Below are positions 42,936-52,801 of a stretch of DNA of 64,000 nt, one piece after another. The notes under the pieces were generated by a model. The model saw nothing but the letters and a program-made list of their open reading frames with translations, had not been told where the DNA came from and made no database searches. This DNA comes from Prochlorothrix hollandica PCC 9006 = CALU 1027 (GTDB lineage: Bacteria > Cyanobacteriota > Cyanobacteriia > Prochlorotrichales > Prochlorotrichaceae). The DNA lies in the NCBI RefSeq assembly GCF_000332315.1, contig NZ_KB235941.1, forward strand, positions 175,438 to 239,437, in the 5' to 3' direction. The position numbers and the translations under genes are program-made. Each line of letters begins with the position of its first letter. Position 1 is the first letter of the stretch.

Positions 42936-45900
42936 CTACAGTTTGTGGTAGTCCTGGAGAGCCTTCACCGTTAGGGGACCCGCCTGCATCGCCTTAATGG
43001 CTGACACCGTTGCCTTAGCCCCTGCCACCGTGGTGATCATGGGGATCTTGTAGCTGAGGGCGGTGCGGCGGATGCTGCGATCGTCGATCTGAGCCTCCTG
43101 TCCCACGGGGGAATTAATCACTAAATGGATCTGCTGGTTCTTGATGGCATCCAGCACATGGGGACGGCCCTCATGCACCTTGAAAATGCGTTCCACCGGT
43201 ACCCCTTGATCTTCCAGAGCTTGGCAGGTGCCTAGGGTGGCCACGACCTTAAAGCCCAATTGCACAAACTCCTGGGCCACGGGGACGATGGCTTGTTTAT
43301 CGCGATCGTTCACCGAAATAAACACCGTTCCCGCCATGGGCAAGCGCTGGGAAGCCCCCAGTTCCGCCTTAGCAAAGGCCCGACCAAAGTCCAGATCCAC
43401 CCCCATCACCTCGCCCGTAGAGCGCATCTCAGGACCGAGAATGGTATCGGCACCGGGGAAGCGATCGAAGGGCAACACCGCCTCTTTCACGGAAATATAG
43501 GGAGGAATCACTTCTTCCGTAAAGCCCAACTCCGCCAGGGTTTTGCCCGACATCACCCGCGAAGCCATCTTGGCCAGGGGCACACCAATGGCCTTCGAGA
43601 CAAAGGGCACCGTGCGGGAGGCGCGGGGGTTGGCTTCCAGGATATAAACCTGCTCCCCTTGCACTGCAAACTGAATATTCATCAGCCCCACCACCTTCAG
43701 CGCCTTGGCTAATTGCACGGTCCAGTCCCGCACCACCGTCAGCACCTCTTGGGACAGGGTGACCGTGGGCAGAGAACAGGCGGAGTCTCCAGAGTGGATC
43801 CCCGCTTGCTCGATGTGTTCCATGATGCCCCCGATGACCACGGCTCCGGTGTGGTCGGTGATGGAGTCCACGTCCACCTCCACCGCATTTTCCAGGAACT
43901 TATCAATCAAAATCGGGTGATCTGGCTCCACCTGTACCGCATGGGTCATGTAGCGTTCCAGTTCCTCATCGGAATAGACAATCTCCATGGCCCGACCCCC
44001 CAGCACATAGCTGGGACGCACCACCACGGGATAGGTGACCCGTTGGGCACAGGCCACGGCTTCGTCATAGCTGCGGGCCAAGCCATTGGGGGGTTGCTCA
44101 ATCTTGAGTTCCCGCAGGATCTTCTCGAAGCGCTCCCGGTCTTCGGCGGTGTCGATGGAATCGGGGGAGGTGCCCCAAATCTTGGTTTTGACGGGGCACT
44201 GGGGATCGCTGAGGTAGGTGGCCAGGGGCACCGCCAGTTTCAGGGGAGTTTGGCCCCCAAACTGGATAATCACCCCCTCCGGCTGCTCCACCTCAATGAT
44301 GTTCAGCACATCTTCCTTGGTCAGGGGTTCAAAGTAGAGGCGATCGCTGGTGTCATAGTCCGTCGAGACGGTTTCTGGGTTGGAGTTGACCATCATGGTT
44401 TCAAAGCCATCGTCCCCCAGGGCAAAGGAGGCATGGCAACAGCAATAGTCAAACTCAATCCCCTGGCCAATGCGGTTGGGTCCCCCCCCCAGGATCATGA
44501 CTTTCCGGCGATCGCAGGGTAACACCTCCGTTTCCGCCACCAGCGATCGGGACTGATCGGCGGTTTCCAGCATCTCCGTGGGGGATTCGTAGGCGGAATA
44601 GTAGTAGGGGGTAAAGGCTTCAAACTCAGCGGCACAGGTGTCCACGGTTTTGTAGGTGGGCACAATGCCCAGCCCTTTGCGGTAGGCCCGCACCTCGTCT
44701 TCCTTGGTTTTGGTGGCGAAGGCAATTTGGCGATCGCTAAAGCCCTGTTGCTTCACCGCCAACAGATCCTCGGCGGTCAACTGGGCCAAGGGGGTGCGCT
44801 TCAGGAATTTCTCGGTCTCCAGCAACTCCTCGAACTTATCCAAGAACCAGGGATCGATGGCGGTCAGTTCATAGAGTTCCTCCGTGGTCATCCCCAGGAG
44901 CAAGCCATGGCGCAGGGTAAAGATGCGATCGGGGTTCGGCGTGCGCAGTTGGGGTCGAATTTGCTGGATACTGGGCAATTTCTCCAGGCGATCGCAGCCC
45001 CATCCTGCATGGCCCGTTTCCAACGATCGCAGGGCTTTTTGGAAGGACTCCTGGAAGGTGCGCCCGATGGCCATGGCCTCTCCCACCGACTTCATTTGGG
45101 TGGTGAGGGTTGGCTCTGTTCCCGCAAATTTCTCAAAGGCAAACCGGGGCACCTTGGTCACCACATAGTCAATGGTGGGTTCAAAGGAGGCCGGGGTTTT
45201 TTCCGTGATGTCGTTGGTAATTTCATTGAGGCTATAGCCCACCGCCAACTTGGCCGCAATTTTGGCAATGGGGAAACCCGTGGCCTTGGAAGCCAGGGCC
45301 GAACTCCGGGAGACGCGGGGGTTCATCTCAATGACAATCATCGCCCCATCGATGGGGTTAATGGCGAATTGAATGTTGGAACCGCCGGTTTCTACCCCAA
45401 TTTCCCGGATGATCTTGATGGAGGCATCCCGCAGCCGCTGATATTCCTTATCGGTCAGGGTTTGGGCCGGGGCTACCGTAATGGAGTCGCCGGTGTGAAC
45501 CCCCATGGGATCAATGTTTTCGATCGAGCAGATAATGACCACGTTATCGGCCATGTCTCGCATGACCTCTAGTTCATATTCCTTCCAGCCCAAGAGGGAC
45601 TGCTCCACCAGAATCTGGGACATGGGGCTAGCATCCAGACCCGACTGGGCAATGGTCTCAAACTCTTCCTGGTTATAGGCAATACCACCACCGGTGCCCC
45701 CCATGGTGAAGGCGGGACGAATGATGAGGGGGAAGGAGCCGATGTGTCGCCCAATGTCCTTGGCCTCGGCCATGGTGTTGGCAATGCCGGAGGGACAGAC
45801 ATCCACACCAATTCTGGCCATGGCCTCCTTAAAGAGAAGCCGATCTTCTGCTTTTTTGATGGCAGGCAATTTAGCCCCAATCAGCTCCACCCCCAGCTTG

Positions 45901-46226
45901 TCCAAAATACCCATTTCCGCCAAGGCAACGGCGGTATTGAGGGCGGTTTGGCCGCCCATGGTGGGCAGAATGGCATCGGGTCGCTCCTGTTCTACCACCT
46001 TGGCCACCATCTCTGGGGTCAGGGGTTCGATGTAGGTACGATCGGCCATACCCGGATCGGTCATGATCGTTGCAGGATTGGAATTGACTAGCACCACCTC
46101 GTAGCCCTCTTCCCGTAAGGCTTTACAGGCTTGGGTGCCTGAGTAGTCAAATTCACAGGCTTGGCCAATGACGATGGGACCAGAGCCAAGGAGCATGATT
46201 TTTTTCAAATCGTTACGGCGGGGCAT
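42936..46226 (-). CDS. carB: Carbamoyl-phosphate synthase large subunit
   Basis: 1096 residues, cytosolic, for pyrimidine and arginine synthesis. With CarA it makes carbamoyl phosphate from glutamine, bicarbonate and two ATP. The two homologous halves both begin with carboxyphosphate or carbamate ATP-grasp start motifs: [20 protein letters not shown] and [20 protein letters not shown]. The C-terminal MGS-like allosteric domain (about 950-1085) contains [19 protein letters not shown]. Full family length, no frameshift. Its partner carA is not adjacent. Confidence 0.95.
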   Translation of the reverse strand: MPRRNDLKKIMLLGSGPIVIGQACEFDYSGTQACKALREEGYEVVLVNSNPATIMTDPGMADRTYIEPLTPEMVAKVVEQERPDAILPTMGGQTALNTAVALAEMGILDKLGVELIGAKLPAIKKAEDRLLFKEAMARIGVDVCPSGIANTMAEAKDIGRHIGSFPLIIRPAFTMGGTGGGIAYNQEEFETIAQSGLDASPMSQILVEQSLLGWKEYELEVMRDMADNVVIICSIENIDPMGVHTGDSITVAPAQTLTDKEYQRLRDASIKIIREIGVETGGSNIQFAINPIDGAMIVIEMNPRVSRSSALASKATGFPIAKIAAKLAVGYSLNEITNDITEKTPASFEPTIDYVVTKVPRFAFEKFAGTEPTLTTQMKSVGEAMAIGRTFQESFQKALRSLETGHAGWGCDRLEKLPSIQQIRPQLRTPNPDRIFTLRHGLLLGMTTEELYELTAIDPWFLDKFEELLETEKFLKRTPLAQLTAEDLLAVKQQGFSDRQIAFATKTKEDEVRAYRKGLGIVPTYKTVDTCAAEFEAFTPYYYSAYESPTEMLETADQSRSLVAETEVLPCDRRKVMILGGGPNRIGQGIEFDYCCCHASFALGDDGFETMMVNSNPETVSTDYDTSDRLYFEPLTKEDVLNIIEVEQPEGVIIQFGGQTPLKLAVPLATYLSDPQCPVKTKIWGTSPDSIDTAEDRERFEKILRELKIEQPPNGLARSYDEAVACAQRVTYPVVVRPSYVLGGRAMEIVYSDEELERYMTHAVQVEPDHPILIDKFLENAVEVDVDSITDHTGAVVIGGIMEHIEQAGIHSGDSACSLPTVTLSQEVLTVVRDWTVQLAKALKVVGLMNIQFAVQGEQVYILEANPRASRTVPFVSKAIGVPLAKMASRVMSGKTLAELGFTEEVIPPYISVKEAVLPFDRFPGADTILGPEMRSTGEVMGVDLDFGRAFAKAELGASQRLPMAGTVFISVNDRDKQAIVPVAQEFVQLGFKVVATLGTCQALEDQGVPVERIFKVHEGRPHVLDAIKNQQIHLVINSPVGQEAQIDDRSIRRTALSYKIPMITTVAGAKATVSAIKAMQAGPLTVKALQDYHKL

Positions 46227-47021
46227 AAGCAGACCATACCTACAGAAAATCCGATCTATTTTAAGGCTATTTTCACTGATACAAATTTTAACTCTGTCAT
46301 GATTTCAGAATTCGCACGTATCCCCAAAACGGTTTGTCATGCTGATCCAGGGCGGATTACAGCTCATTCGGGCACGATCGACTGGAAGGCAATTCCTGGA
46401 ACCCCTAAGGCGTGTGTCGGATAAGGCGTGTGTCGGATAAGGCGTGTGTCGGAGAGGGTCGTGTCTGGTCGGACTGCAACCCGTTTAGGACAGGGCTGCC
46501 CCTAGCCCATCCCGTTGGTCGTGTTGACCTGAGACCGCAAGCTGATCAGGACTGAAGTTCTGACTACGAACTAGGACACGCGGGCGTAAGGTTGCCACGG
46601 GGAATGATTTAAGGTGCCTTACCTATTGTTTCGATTCTTCATAAACCGTTTATTTTTTTGGTCTTAAAAAGTGATAGGGCAATTAAGAGCCTGGGGCGTG
46701 GAATTACTCAGGTTGAAATGTAGCAGATTGCTGGTTATTAATTAAGCTTATTGCCGGTTTTCAAATCACTTTCGTGGCTGAATTAGAGGTTGGGACAGGG
46801 CCAATATTGCGTTAAAAACCGAGTTAAACTAGGTTTTACGGGTAAGAGAATGAGTCTACTGGTTTTACAAAACCAATCTGAAATCAGGATTCACTTGGAT
46901 AGTATTGAGAAATATAAAGATAGGTAACGTTAAGTAAGATTTAAGGGCTACTAATCGTTATGAATTCCTGTAAATCTCATAATGAAGAAATAATTTTTAA
47001 CCTTTTTTATAGTGTGTCGTG
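46227..47021. other. 795-bp AT-richer region upstream of the GGDEF/EAL gene
   Basis: Includes three copies of a 15-bp unit AAGGCGTGTGTCGGAT (46409-46455) and the AGGACTGAAGTTCTGACTACG motif near 46550. Downstream of about 46610 it is clearly AT-richer than the rest of the window and contains the palindrome TGGTTTTACAAAACCA (about 46860-46875). It presumably holds the promoter of the GGDEF/EAL gene; I see no small gene or RNA. Confidence 0.4.
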
Positions 47022-49289
47022 ATGTTCAACCGGGCTACACCCTTTAAGACTCTTTTTATTGAACACAACCCTGGGGAAGTCGCAGCCCTACGTCAGGTGT
47101 TGCGGTTTTCTGAAACCCGGTTTGCCTCAGGACAACCCTGTACCACGGTTTCTTTGATGACCGTGCCGCAGCTTCAGTGGGTGCTGGATGCTCCGTTATC
47201 CCAGTCCTTGGATCTGATTTTTCTGGGTTCTGCGACGGATCAGACTAATGTCCTGACCATGGTGGCCCAACTTCAGCAACACCTGCCCCAGGTTCCGTTG
47301 ATTGTGGTCGATCGCCACCATCGTTTGAACCCTGCCCAACAGCGTGAGTTAGTGCAGCAGGGAGTCCATGGGTATTGGGATGAGAAGCAGATACAGTCTC
47401 AAACCTTGGGAGAAGCCCTTGAGATGGTTATTCAACACTACCGCTACTCCCCTGCCCGATCGCAGTCCGCGAGTCCCAGCCTCCAGACCACGGCAGGGTC
47501 CAGCCATGCCCATACCCCAGATTTCGGGGAGGAACCGCAGGGTCGAGGGACTCGATCGGCCAGCCTCCCCCCGACCCTGGCCATGGCTGACCCCGCCTCC
47601 CTGCTGGCAGCGGTCAACGATGCGGTGATCTTGGTTAACCTGGAAGGCCGCATTCAGCACCTCAACCCCGCAGCCGAACGCCTCACCGGTTGGCTGACCG
47701 AAATGGCCCAAGGCCAGTGGATCCAAGATGTCTGTCAGGTCTTGCGGGACAACTGCCCCGAACCGATCCAAAGCCTGGTGAGCGCTACCCTGGCCGGTCA
47801 ACGCACCGCCAATGCGCCCGGTCTGATTGTGCTGAGCCACCGGGATCAATATCAGCGGGCCGTGGATTTGTCCGTAGTCCCCCACCTTTCCCCCCAGGGG
47901 GATATCCAAGGTGCGGTGGTGGTGTGCCGGGAGGTGACCCCCACCCGGCGGCTCGCGAGTCAGTTGGTGTGGCAAGCGAGCCATGATTCCCTGACGGGGT
48001 TGCTGAATCGATCGGAGTTTGAGTTTTATCTGGAAAAAGCGGTTAACCATGCCCAACTCACCGATCAAACCCATGTGCTGTGCTATTTAGATCTAGACCA
48101 ATTCAAAATTGTCAATGATACCTGTGGTCACTCCACGGGGGACGAGTTGTTGCGCCAGGTCAGCCACTGTCTCCAGAGTCAACTGAGGGACAGCGATATC
48201 CTTGCCCGCTTGGGGGGGGATGAGTTTGGCTTGTTGTTGCATAACATCTCCTTGGGCGAGGGACAGCAGCGCATGGAAACCCTGGTGGCCCAAGTGCGCC
48301 AGATCCAGTTTTTGCACCACGATCGCCTGTTTCAGGTGGGAGCCAGCATCGGTATTGTGGCCATTGGCCAGGGAGAAGCCGACAAAGCCACCCTGCTCAG
48401 TGCCGCTGACACCGCCATGTACATCGCCAAGGATAGGGGAGGCAACCGTTGCCATGGCTATCAGGTGGGGGATTTGGAGATGGAACAGCGGCGGGGGGAT
48501 ATGCAGTGGGTGTCCCGCTTAACCCAAGCCTTGGAAGACGATCGCTTTTGCCTTTATGTCCAGGCCATTGCTCCGATTCAGCCCGTTGCAGCTTTCCAGC
48601 CCCGCCCCCCCGCAATTTATGAAGTTTTGCTGAGGCTTCAGGATCCCCATGGCAACTTGGTGATGCCCGGTGCTTTTATCCCAGCGGCTGAGCGCTATCA
48701 TCTTATGCCTGATCTCGATCGCTGGGTTATTCGCACCCTCTTTCGCACCCTGGCCAGCCTCCCCCCCATCCCCCATCACACCCGCACCATCTATAACATC
48801 AACCTGTCAGGGGCTAGCTTTAACGACGATCAGTTTTTGGAGTTTGTGCGGCAACAGTTCCGGCAGTATGCCATTGCCCCTTCCCAAATTTGCTTTGAGG
48901 TCACGGAAACCGCTGCCATTGCCAACCTGCCCAAAGCGGTGGACTTTATCCGTGAACTGAGGGCTTTGGGGTGTCAGTTTGCCCTGGATGACTTTGGCAG
49001 CGGCATGTCCTCCCTCACCTACCTCAACACCCTGCCGGTGGACTACCTGAAGATTGACGGTCAGCTTATCCGCCCCATTGCCACGGATTCCGTCAGTGCC
49101 GCCATGATCGAAGCCATTGTCCACATCAGTTCCGCCATGGGTCTGGAAACCGTGGCCGAATTTGTGGAAGATGCCACCATTCTCCAAAAAATCAAAGCCT
49201 TTGGCATTGACTATGCCCAGGGCTATGCCATTGCCCATCCGATCCCCTTGGCAGATCTCTACGGCTCAGTCCACCTAAAAATAGGATAG
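47022..49289 (+). CDS. GGDEF-EAL c-di-GMP protein with receiver-like and PAS domains
   Basis: 755 residues. Domain order: receiver-like region (about 8-145), PAS (about 195-300; AVNDAVILVNLEGRIQHLNPAA), GGDEF (about 325-480) with intact GGDEF (near 399) and an I-site RDSD five residues upstream, and EAL (about 500-750). The EAL domain has the ExLxR motif (YEVLLR), DDFGSGMSS, LKIDG and the late ETVAEF glutamate, so both cyclase and phosphodiesterase activities are plausible. The receiver's phosphoacceptor Asp is not certain. Start 47022 (ATG); a GTG is one codon earlier. Confidence 0.88.
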   Translation: MFNRATPFKTLFIEHNPGEVAALRQVLRFSETRFASGQPCTTVSLMTVPQLQWVLDAPLSQSLDLIFLGSATDQTNVLTMVAQLQQHLPQVPLIVVDRHHRLNPAQQRELVQQGVHGYWDEKQIQSQTLGEALEMVIQHYRYSPARSQSASPSLQTTAGSSHAHTPDFGEEPQGRGTRSASLPPTLAMADPASLLAAVNDAVILVNLEGRIQHLNPAAERLTGWLTEMAQGQWIQDVCQVLRDNCPEPIQSLVSATLAGQRTANAPGLIVLSHRDQYQRAVDLSVVPHLSPQGDIQGAVVVCREVTPTRRLASQLVWQASHDSLTGLLNRSEFEFYLEKAVNHAQLTDQTHVLCYLDLDQFKIVNDTCGHSTGDELLRQVSHCLQSQLRDSDILARLGGDEFGLLLHNISLGEGQQRMETLVAQVRQIQFLHHDRLFQVGASIGIVAIGQGEADKATLLSAADTAMYIAKDRGGNRCHGYQVGDLEMEQRRGDMQWVSRLTQALEDDRFCLYVQAIAPIQPVAAFQPRPPAIYEVLLRLQDPHGNLVMPGAFIPAAERYHLMPDLDRWVIRTLFRTLASLPPIPHHTRTIYNINLSGASFNDDQFLEFVRQQFRQYAIAPSQICFEVTETAAIANLPKAVDFIRELRALGCQFALDDFGSGMSSLTYLNTLPVDYLKIDGQLIRPIATDSVSAAMIEAIVHISSAMGLETVAEFVEDATILQKIKAFGIDYAQGYAIAHPIPLADLYGSVHLKIG

Positions 49290-49307
49290 GATAACCAGTA
49301 ATTGTCG

Positions 49308-49679
49308 ATGCCAACGTTTTATCTAGGGCTAGCCATGGATCCCTTCAGCCCCAGCGCCCCAGAGTGGACCGCCACAGCGGCCCATGCCCATGAATTTTGT
49401 TGTCCCCAGTGTCGATCGGGTCCCTTAGAGGCCCATCAGGTGTGGATTAACCGACGATCGCCGGTCTACACCGAAGACTATCGCAAAAAGTGGCAGGAGT
49501 TTTACCGCTGTTCTTGCCAACAAGCTTGGTGGGCGTGGAGCAGCGATCGCCCGCCTACGGAATTGGAGTCCAGTAAAACCGAGGCAGATAAGGTCTTGGA
49601 GATCCGATCGCGCTCCCTCGAAGCGTTGCTTTATGAATTGGAGAACTTGGACAGTGGTTCCGATGACGGACTGTTTTAA
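49308..49679 (+). CDS. Cys-rich small protein, unknown function
   Basis: 123 residues from the ATG at 49308; another ATG at 49335 would give 114. A zinc-ribbon-like cysteine pattern EFCCPQCRSG ... RCSCQQAWW suggests a metal site. The C-terminus is acidic. It lies 18 bp after the GGDEF/EAL gene and may be co-transcribed with it. I do not recognise a family. Confidence 0.5.
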   Translation: MPTFYLGLAMDPFSPSAPEWTATAAHAHEFCCPQCRSGPLEAHQVWINRRSPVYTEDYRKKWQEFYRCSCQQAWWAWSSDRPPTELESSKTEADKVLEIRSRSLEALLYELENLDSGSDDGLF

Positions 49680-49744
49680 TGGCCTTATCTAATGGCCTTA
49701 ATCCCCTACGATGCGCCCCTGTCATTGTGAAGGGTAGACGAACT

Positions 49745-49825
49745 GGGTTTCCCCTGAAAGCGGGACAAGATTAACAGGACAGTGGGGCACGGAGCGCTCC
49801 ACTGTCCCGGCTTCAGTTGATACCC
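49745..49825 (+). mobile_element. Family B 81-bp element, copy 5
   Basis: Exactly 81 bp from GGGTTTCCCC to GATACCC, with hairpin GGACAGTGGGGC.../...GCTCCACTGTCC. It ends 35 bp before the EVE gene. Confidence 0.86.
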
Positions 49826-49860
49826 GGCGAACTGACACCCTGGTGTACTAGGAGCAGCCC

Positions 49861-50337
49861 ATGAATTACTGGTTAATGAAGTCGGAACCGACGGTCTACG
49901 GCCTTGACGACCTAGAGCGGGATCAGCAGACCCTGTGGGATGGGGTGCGCAACTACCAGGCCCGCAACTACCTGCGGCAGATGGCCGTGGGCGATCGGGC
50001 TTTTTTCTACCACTCCAACACCAAACCCCCCGGCATTGTCGGCCTAATGACCATTACAGCGGTGGGGATCGTTGACCCGACCCAGTTCGACCCCAGCAGT
50101 GACTACCATGACCCCAAGGCCAGCCCCGATGCCCCTCGCTGGCAAACGGTGACCGTGACCTTTGGCCAACGCTTTGACCATTGCCTGACTCTGGATCAGC
50201 TCAAGGCCACCATCAGCCCCGACGAATTGGGGGTCGTGCGCCGGGGTAATCGCCTGTCGGTGATGCCGGTGACGATCGCGATCGCCCACCGCCTCCTGGT
50301 TCTGGGTGGCCTGAACCCATCAATTCCTGGGACTTGA
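49861..50337 (+). CDS. EVE-domain protein
   Basis: 158 residues from the ATG at 49861, AGGAGCAGCCC just upstream. The EVE fold is a PUA-like domain that binds modified bases in DNA or RNA. Seen: MNYWLMKSEPTVYGLDDLER, LWDGVRNYQARNYLR, the aromatic FFYHSNTKPPGIVGLMTI, and PRWQTVTVTFGQRF. These match the classical single-domain EVE (THYN1-like) family. No methylase or restriction gene is linked. Confidence 0.85.
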   Translation: MNYWLMKSEPTVYGLDDLERDQQTLWDGVRNYQARNYLRQMAVGDRAFFYHSNTKPPGIVGLMTITAVGIVDPTQFDPSSDYHDPKASPDAPRWQTVTVTFGQRFDHCLTLDQLKATISPDELGVVRRGNRLSVMPVTIAIAHRLLVLGGLNPSIPGT

Positions 50338-50402
50338 GATCCCCGGTTGCTGTGCCAAGATTTAAAGATTTCGGCTCTTAGCACAGAAAAAATCGGGGAT
50401 TA
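50333..50402 (+). terminator. Long imperfect hairpin after the EVE gene
   Basis: Arms GATCCCCGGTTGCTGTGCCAA and TCGGCTCTTAGCACAG...ATCGGGGATT pair in two segments (ATCCCCG/CGGGGAT and CTGTGC/GCACAG). It overlaps the stop codon. No long T run follows, so it is either a terminator-like structure or a degenerate repeat. Confidence 0.4.
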
Positions 50403-50472
50403 GGTTGGCGGCTTGGGGAGGCTGGGGCACAGAAGTTAAGGGCGATCGGGTTGCGGAGTCTCAAAGGTTCCC

Positions 50473-50541
50473 TTGACCCTATTGCTTTGGCCTTATTGCT
50501 TTGACCTTATTGCCTTGACCTTATTGCCTTGACCTTATTGC
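50473..50541. repeat. 14-bp tandem repeat (CTTATTGCCTTGAC), 5 units
   Basis: Five units; the last overlaps the stop codon of the response-regulator gene (minus strand). Confidence 0.88.
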
Positions 50542-51092
50542 ATTTTCTGGCGAATGAACTGCAACACCTGACCTAACTGGTGTTTCAGTTTAGTGACCTC
50601 GGCTTCGAGGTGATCCACCTTCGCTTTCAAAGCTGCCATATCTTCAGACGAAGCTCCCGACCCTGACCCCGCCTCAGGAGCCGCAGGAGGACGAACCATG
50701 GCCATGTGGGGCCGTCGCCGTGCCCCCGCCATGGCATCCTTGATGGCGCTCATTAGCTCATCTTTCTCGAAGGGCTTCTCAATAAACGCAAAATACTCAA
50801 AGGGTTCCGGTAGCTTTTCCGTGACCTCTTCCTTGCGGCCCGACATCACCACCAGGGGAATGGATTGTAACGTCGCATCTTCCTGGATTTGTTGGAACAC
50901 TTCCCAGCCACTCATGCGGGGCAGCAGAAAGTCCAACATGATCAAATTGGGATGTTCCTGGCGGATCAGATTCAGCCCTTCGACACCATCTTTGGCTTCT
51001 AGAACGTCAAAATTACCCTTTGGTAACATTTCCTGAACCCGCGCCCGGATGACACGGCTATCATCAATAACCAGGATTTTATGGGCTGCCAC
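50535..51092 (-). CDS. Response regulator with coiled-coil tail
   Basis: 185 residues from a GTG at 51092, AGGAG six bases upstream. A complete CheY-like receiver (about 1-120): acidic pair in LVIDDSRVIRARVQ, phosphoacceptor Asp in LIMLDFLLPRMSGW (about 54), Ser/Thr switch in VVMSGRKEEV, Lys in FIEKPFEKDEL. The C-terminus is a charged linker and a coiled coil (about 150-180; ALKAKVDHLEAEVTKLKHQL). There is no DNA-binding domain, so output is probably by protein contact. No histidine kinase is adjacent. Confidence 0.87.
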   Translation of the reverse strand: MAAHKILVIDDSRVIRARVQEMLPKGNFDVLEAKDGVEGLNLIRQEHPNLIMLDFLLPRMSGWEVFQQIQEDATLQSIPLVVMSGRKEEVTEKLPEPFEYFAFIEKPFEKDELMSAIKDAMAGARRRPHMAMVRPPAAPEAGSGSGASSEDMAALKAKVDHLEAEVTKLKHQLGQVLQFIRQKMQ

Positions 51093-51188
51093 GGTGAACT
51101 CCTGATATATACATCAGTGGAATGGAATCAAGGGATTGGCTCAATGACTGGTTCCCCTCTGGCGCTGACATTGCTCCACCTTAAGACT

Positions 51189-51290
51189 TACAGCAACCCT
51201 AAATCAGTTGTAGGCATCTCGATGGCTGAAACCCCTGGTGTGGTGTGCCCCCCCGGGGGCACACCACACGACCCATTCAGGACTGCTGTA
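51189..51290 (+). mobile_element. Family A miniature element, copy 9
   Basis: TA-flanked; one base shorter in the hairpin. About 100 bp upstream of the response-regulator start. Confidence 0.84.
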
Positions 51291-51356
51291 GACACGTTAA
51301 AGCTTAGAAATGTGTTGCCACGATTTATTCTAATCGATTCAGGCGCGAGGGATCTT

Positions 51357-51705
51357 TGACATGCTCCCCGACCTAAAGGTGCGGGGATCCTCCGACTAGG
51401 CGAATAGTCCAAGCTGTTCGCTATACGGATGGCTAGACAAAGCAGTCGGATTGCCAGACATCCCGGTCTTACGCCCGTTCTTTGTCCATTTAGGGTCTTG
51501 GCTTAGCCCCAACCCAGACTTTTATCGTTCTTCAGCAGTCCTCAATGGGTCGTGTGGTGTGCCCCCTCCGGGGGCACACCACACCAAGGGTTTCAGCCTT
51601 CGAGATCCTTACAACTGATTTAGGGTTGCTGTTTTATGCTAATCATATAGCATAAACGGATGCAGGAAGAAAAGCCGTCCTAGAAGGACGGGGCTTTAGA
51701 CCCAG
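51357..51705. mobile_element. IS200/IS605-like relic lacking transposase, with a nested family A element
   Basis: The left end GACATGCTCCCCGACC...GGTGCGGGGATCC is hairpin-bearing like IS200/IS605 left ends. The right end GAAAAGCCGTCCT...AGGACGGGGCTTTAG is the matching hairpin end. About 350 bp lie between the ends, with no tnpA or tnpB. The interior contains a family A copy and the palindrome TTATGCTA...TAGCATAA (about 51634-51655). Confidence 0.6.
51532..51633 (-). mobile_element. Family A element, copy 10 (inside the IS200/IS605 relic)
   Basis: Reverse orientation; the flanking dinucleotides read TT instead of TA at both ends. The hairpin is intact. Confidence 0.8.
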
Positions 51706-51809
51706 ATTTTTGGTAAATCCGTCCACATCTAAAGCGGGACTGCATCAGATCCCCCTGGCGCTGGGGGGGATAAACCCGTTCCGTTATTTGACCCATTGGA
51801 GATGAATCC

Positions 51810-52739
51810 GTGGCTGCTGCTCCCTTGCCCCCCGCTCCCTTGCCCCCCGCTCCCCTGCCCCCTGCTCCCCTGCCCCCCTGGCTCAAGCGTCCCTTGGGAC
51901 GAGCCAGTGATATTTCGACGGTGCAGCGCATTGTTAAGGAGCGCCAAATTCACACCATTTGCGAAGAAGGGCGCTGTCCCAACCGGGGGGAATGCTACGG
52001 CCAGGGCACAGCCACCTTTCTGTTGATGGGTCCGGTGTGTACCCGCTCCTGTGGATTTTGTCAGGTGGACAAAGGCCATGCCCCCATGGCCCTGGATCCA
52101 GAGGAACCGGCGAAGGTGGCGGAGGCGGTGGCCCTGTTGGGGTTGCGCTATGTGGTGCTGACTTCGGTGACCCGGGATGATCTGCCGGATCAGGGGGCGG
52201 GGTGGTTTAGCCAAACTATGGCAGCTATTCGAGCACGATCGCCCCAAACCCGCATTGAAGTGCTGACCCCCGATTTCTGGGGCGGGGAACCGGATCCCCA
52301 ACGGGCAGCGGTGATTCAACAGGATCGCATTGCCACGGTGGTGGCGGCTCAACCGGCTTGTTATAACCACAATATTGAAACGGTGGCCCGCCTCCAGGGC
52401 CGGGTGCGGCGGGGGGCTAAGTACGATCGCTCCCTCCAGGTATTGGCCACGGTTAAAGCCCTCGATCCCACCATTCCCACGAAATCGGGGCTGATGTTGG
52501 GCCACGGGGAAACAGAAGCGGAAATCCTGGCTACCTTGGTGGATTTGCGATCGGTGGGCTGCGATCGCCTCACCTTGGGCCAATATCTGCGCCCCTCCCT
52601 GGACCATTTACCGGTGTCTCAGTACTGGACCCCGGAAGCCTTTGATGATCTGGGGAACCAAGCGCGATCCCTGGGATTTTCCCATGTGCGATCGGGTCCC
52701 CTGGTGCGCAGTTCCTACCATGCCGCTGAGGAAGGTTAA
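51810..52739 (+). CDS. lipA: Lipoyl synthase (radical SAM)
   Basis: 309 residues from a GTG at 51810, with GGAGA seven bases upstream. Inserts two sulfurs into octanoyl-protein using two 4Fe-4S clusters. The auxiliary cluster motif is [12 protein letters not shown] (Cys51, 56, 62); the radical SAM motif is CTRSCGFC (Cys77, 81, 84). RSSYHAAE near the C-terminus is the family ending. The N-terminus carries a repeat-derived APLPP run (about 4-23) absent from standard LipA. Cytosolic, for pyruvate dehydrogenase and glycine cleavage. Confidence 0.93.
   Translation: MAAAPLPPAPLPPAPLPPAPLPPWLKRPLGRASDISTVQRIVKERQIHTICEEGRCPNRGECYGQGTATFLLMGPVCTRSCGFCQVDKGHAPMALDPEEPAKVAEAVALLGLRYVVLTSVTRDDLPDQGAGWFSQTMAAIRARSPQTRIEVLTPDFWGGEPDPQRAAVIQQDRIATVVAAQPACYNHNIETVARLQGRVRRGAKYDRSLQVLATVKALDPTIPTKSGLMLGHGETEAEILATLVDLRSVGCDRLTLGQYLRPSLDHLPVSQYWTPEAFDDLGNQARSLGFSHVRSGPLVRSSYHAAEEG
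51818..51885. repeat. 15-bp tandem repeat in the lipA N-terminus
   Basis: Four units of GCTCCCTTGCCCCCC / GCTCCCCTGCCCCCT coding APLPP, in frame, just after the start codon. Confidence 0.88.
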
Positions 52740-52801
52740 TGCCAACCCTTTGAGTGAGACTGGCATAACCAACGTTTGATCCCCTTCGTCTCGTTCGCCC
52801 C

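Noticed and set aside
43228-45880. Long plus-strand reading frames opposite carB (up to 281 codons)
   Set aside because: They are shadows of the GC-rich carB gene in the other strand; no family similarity, and carB is intact on the minus strand.
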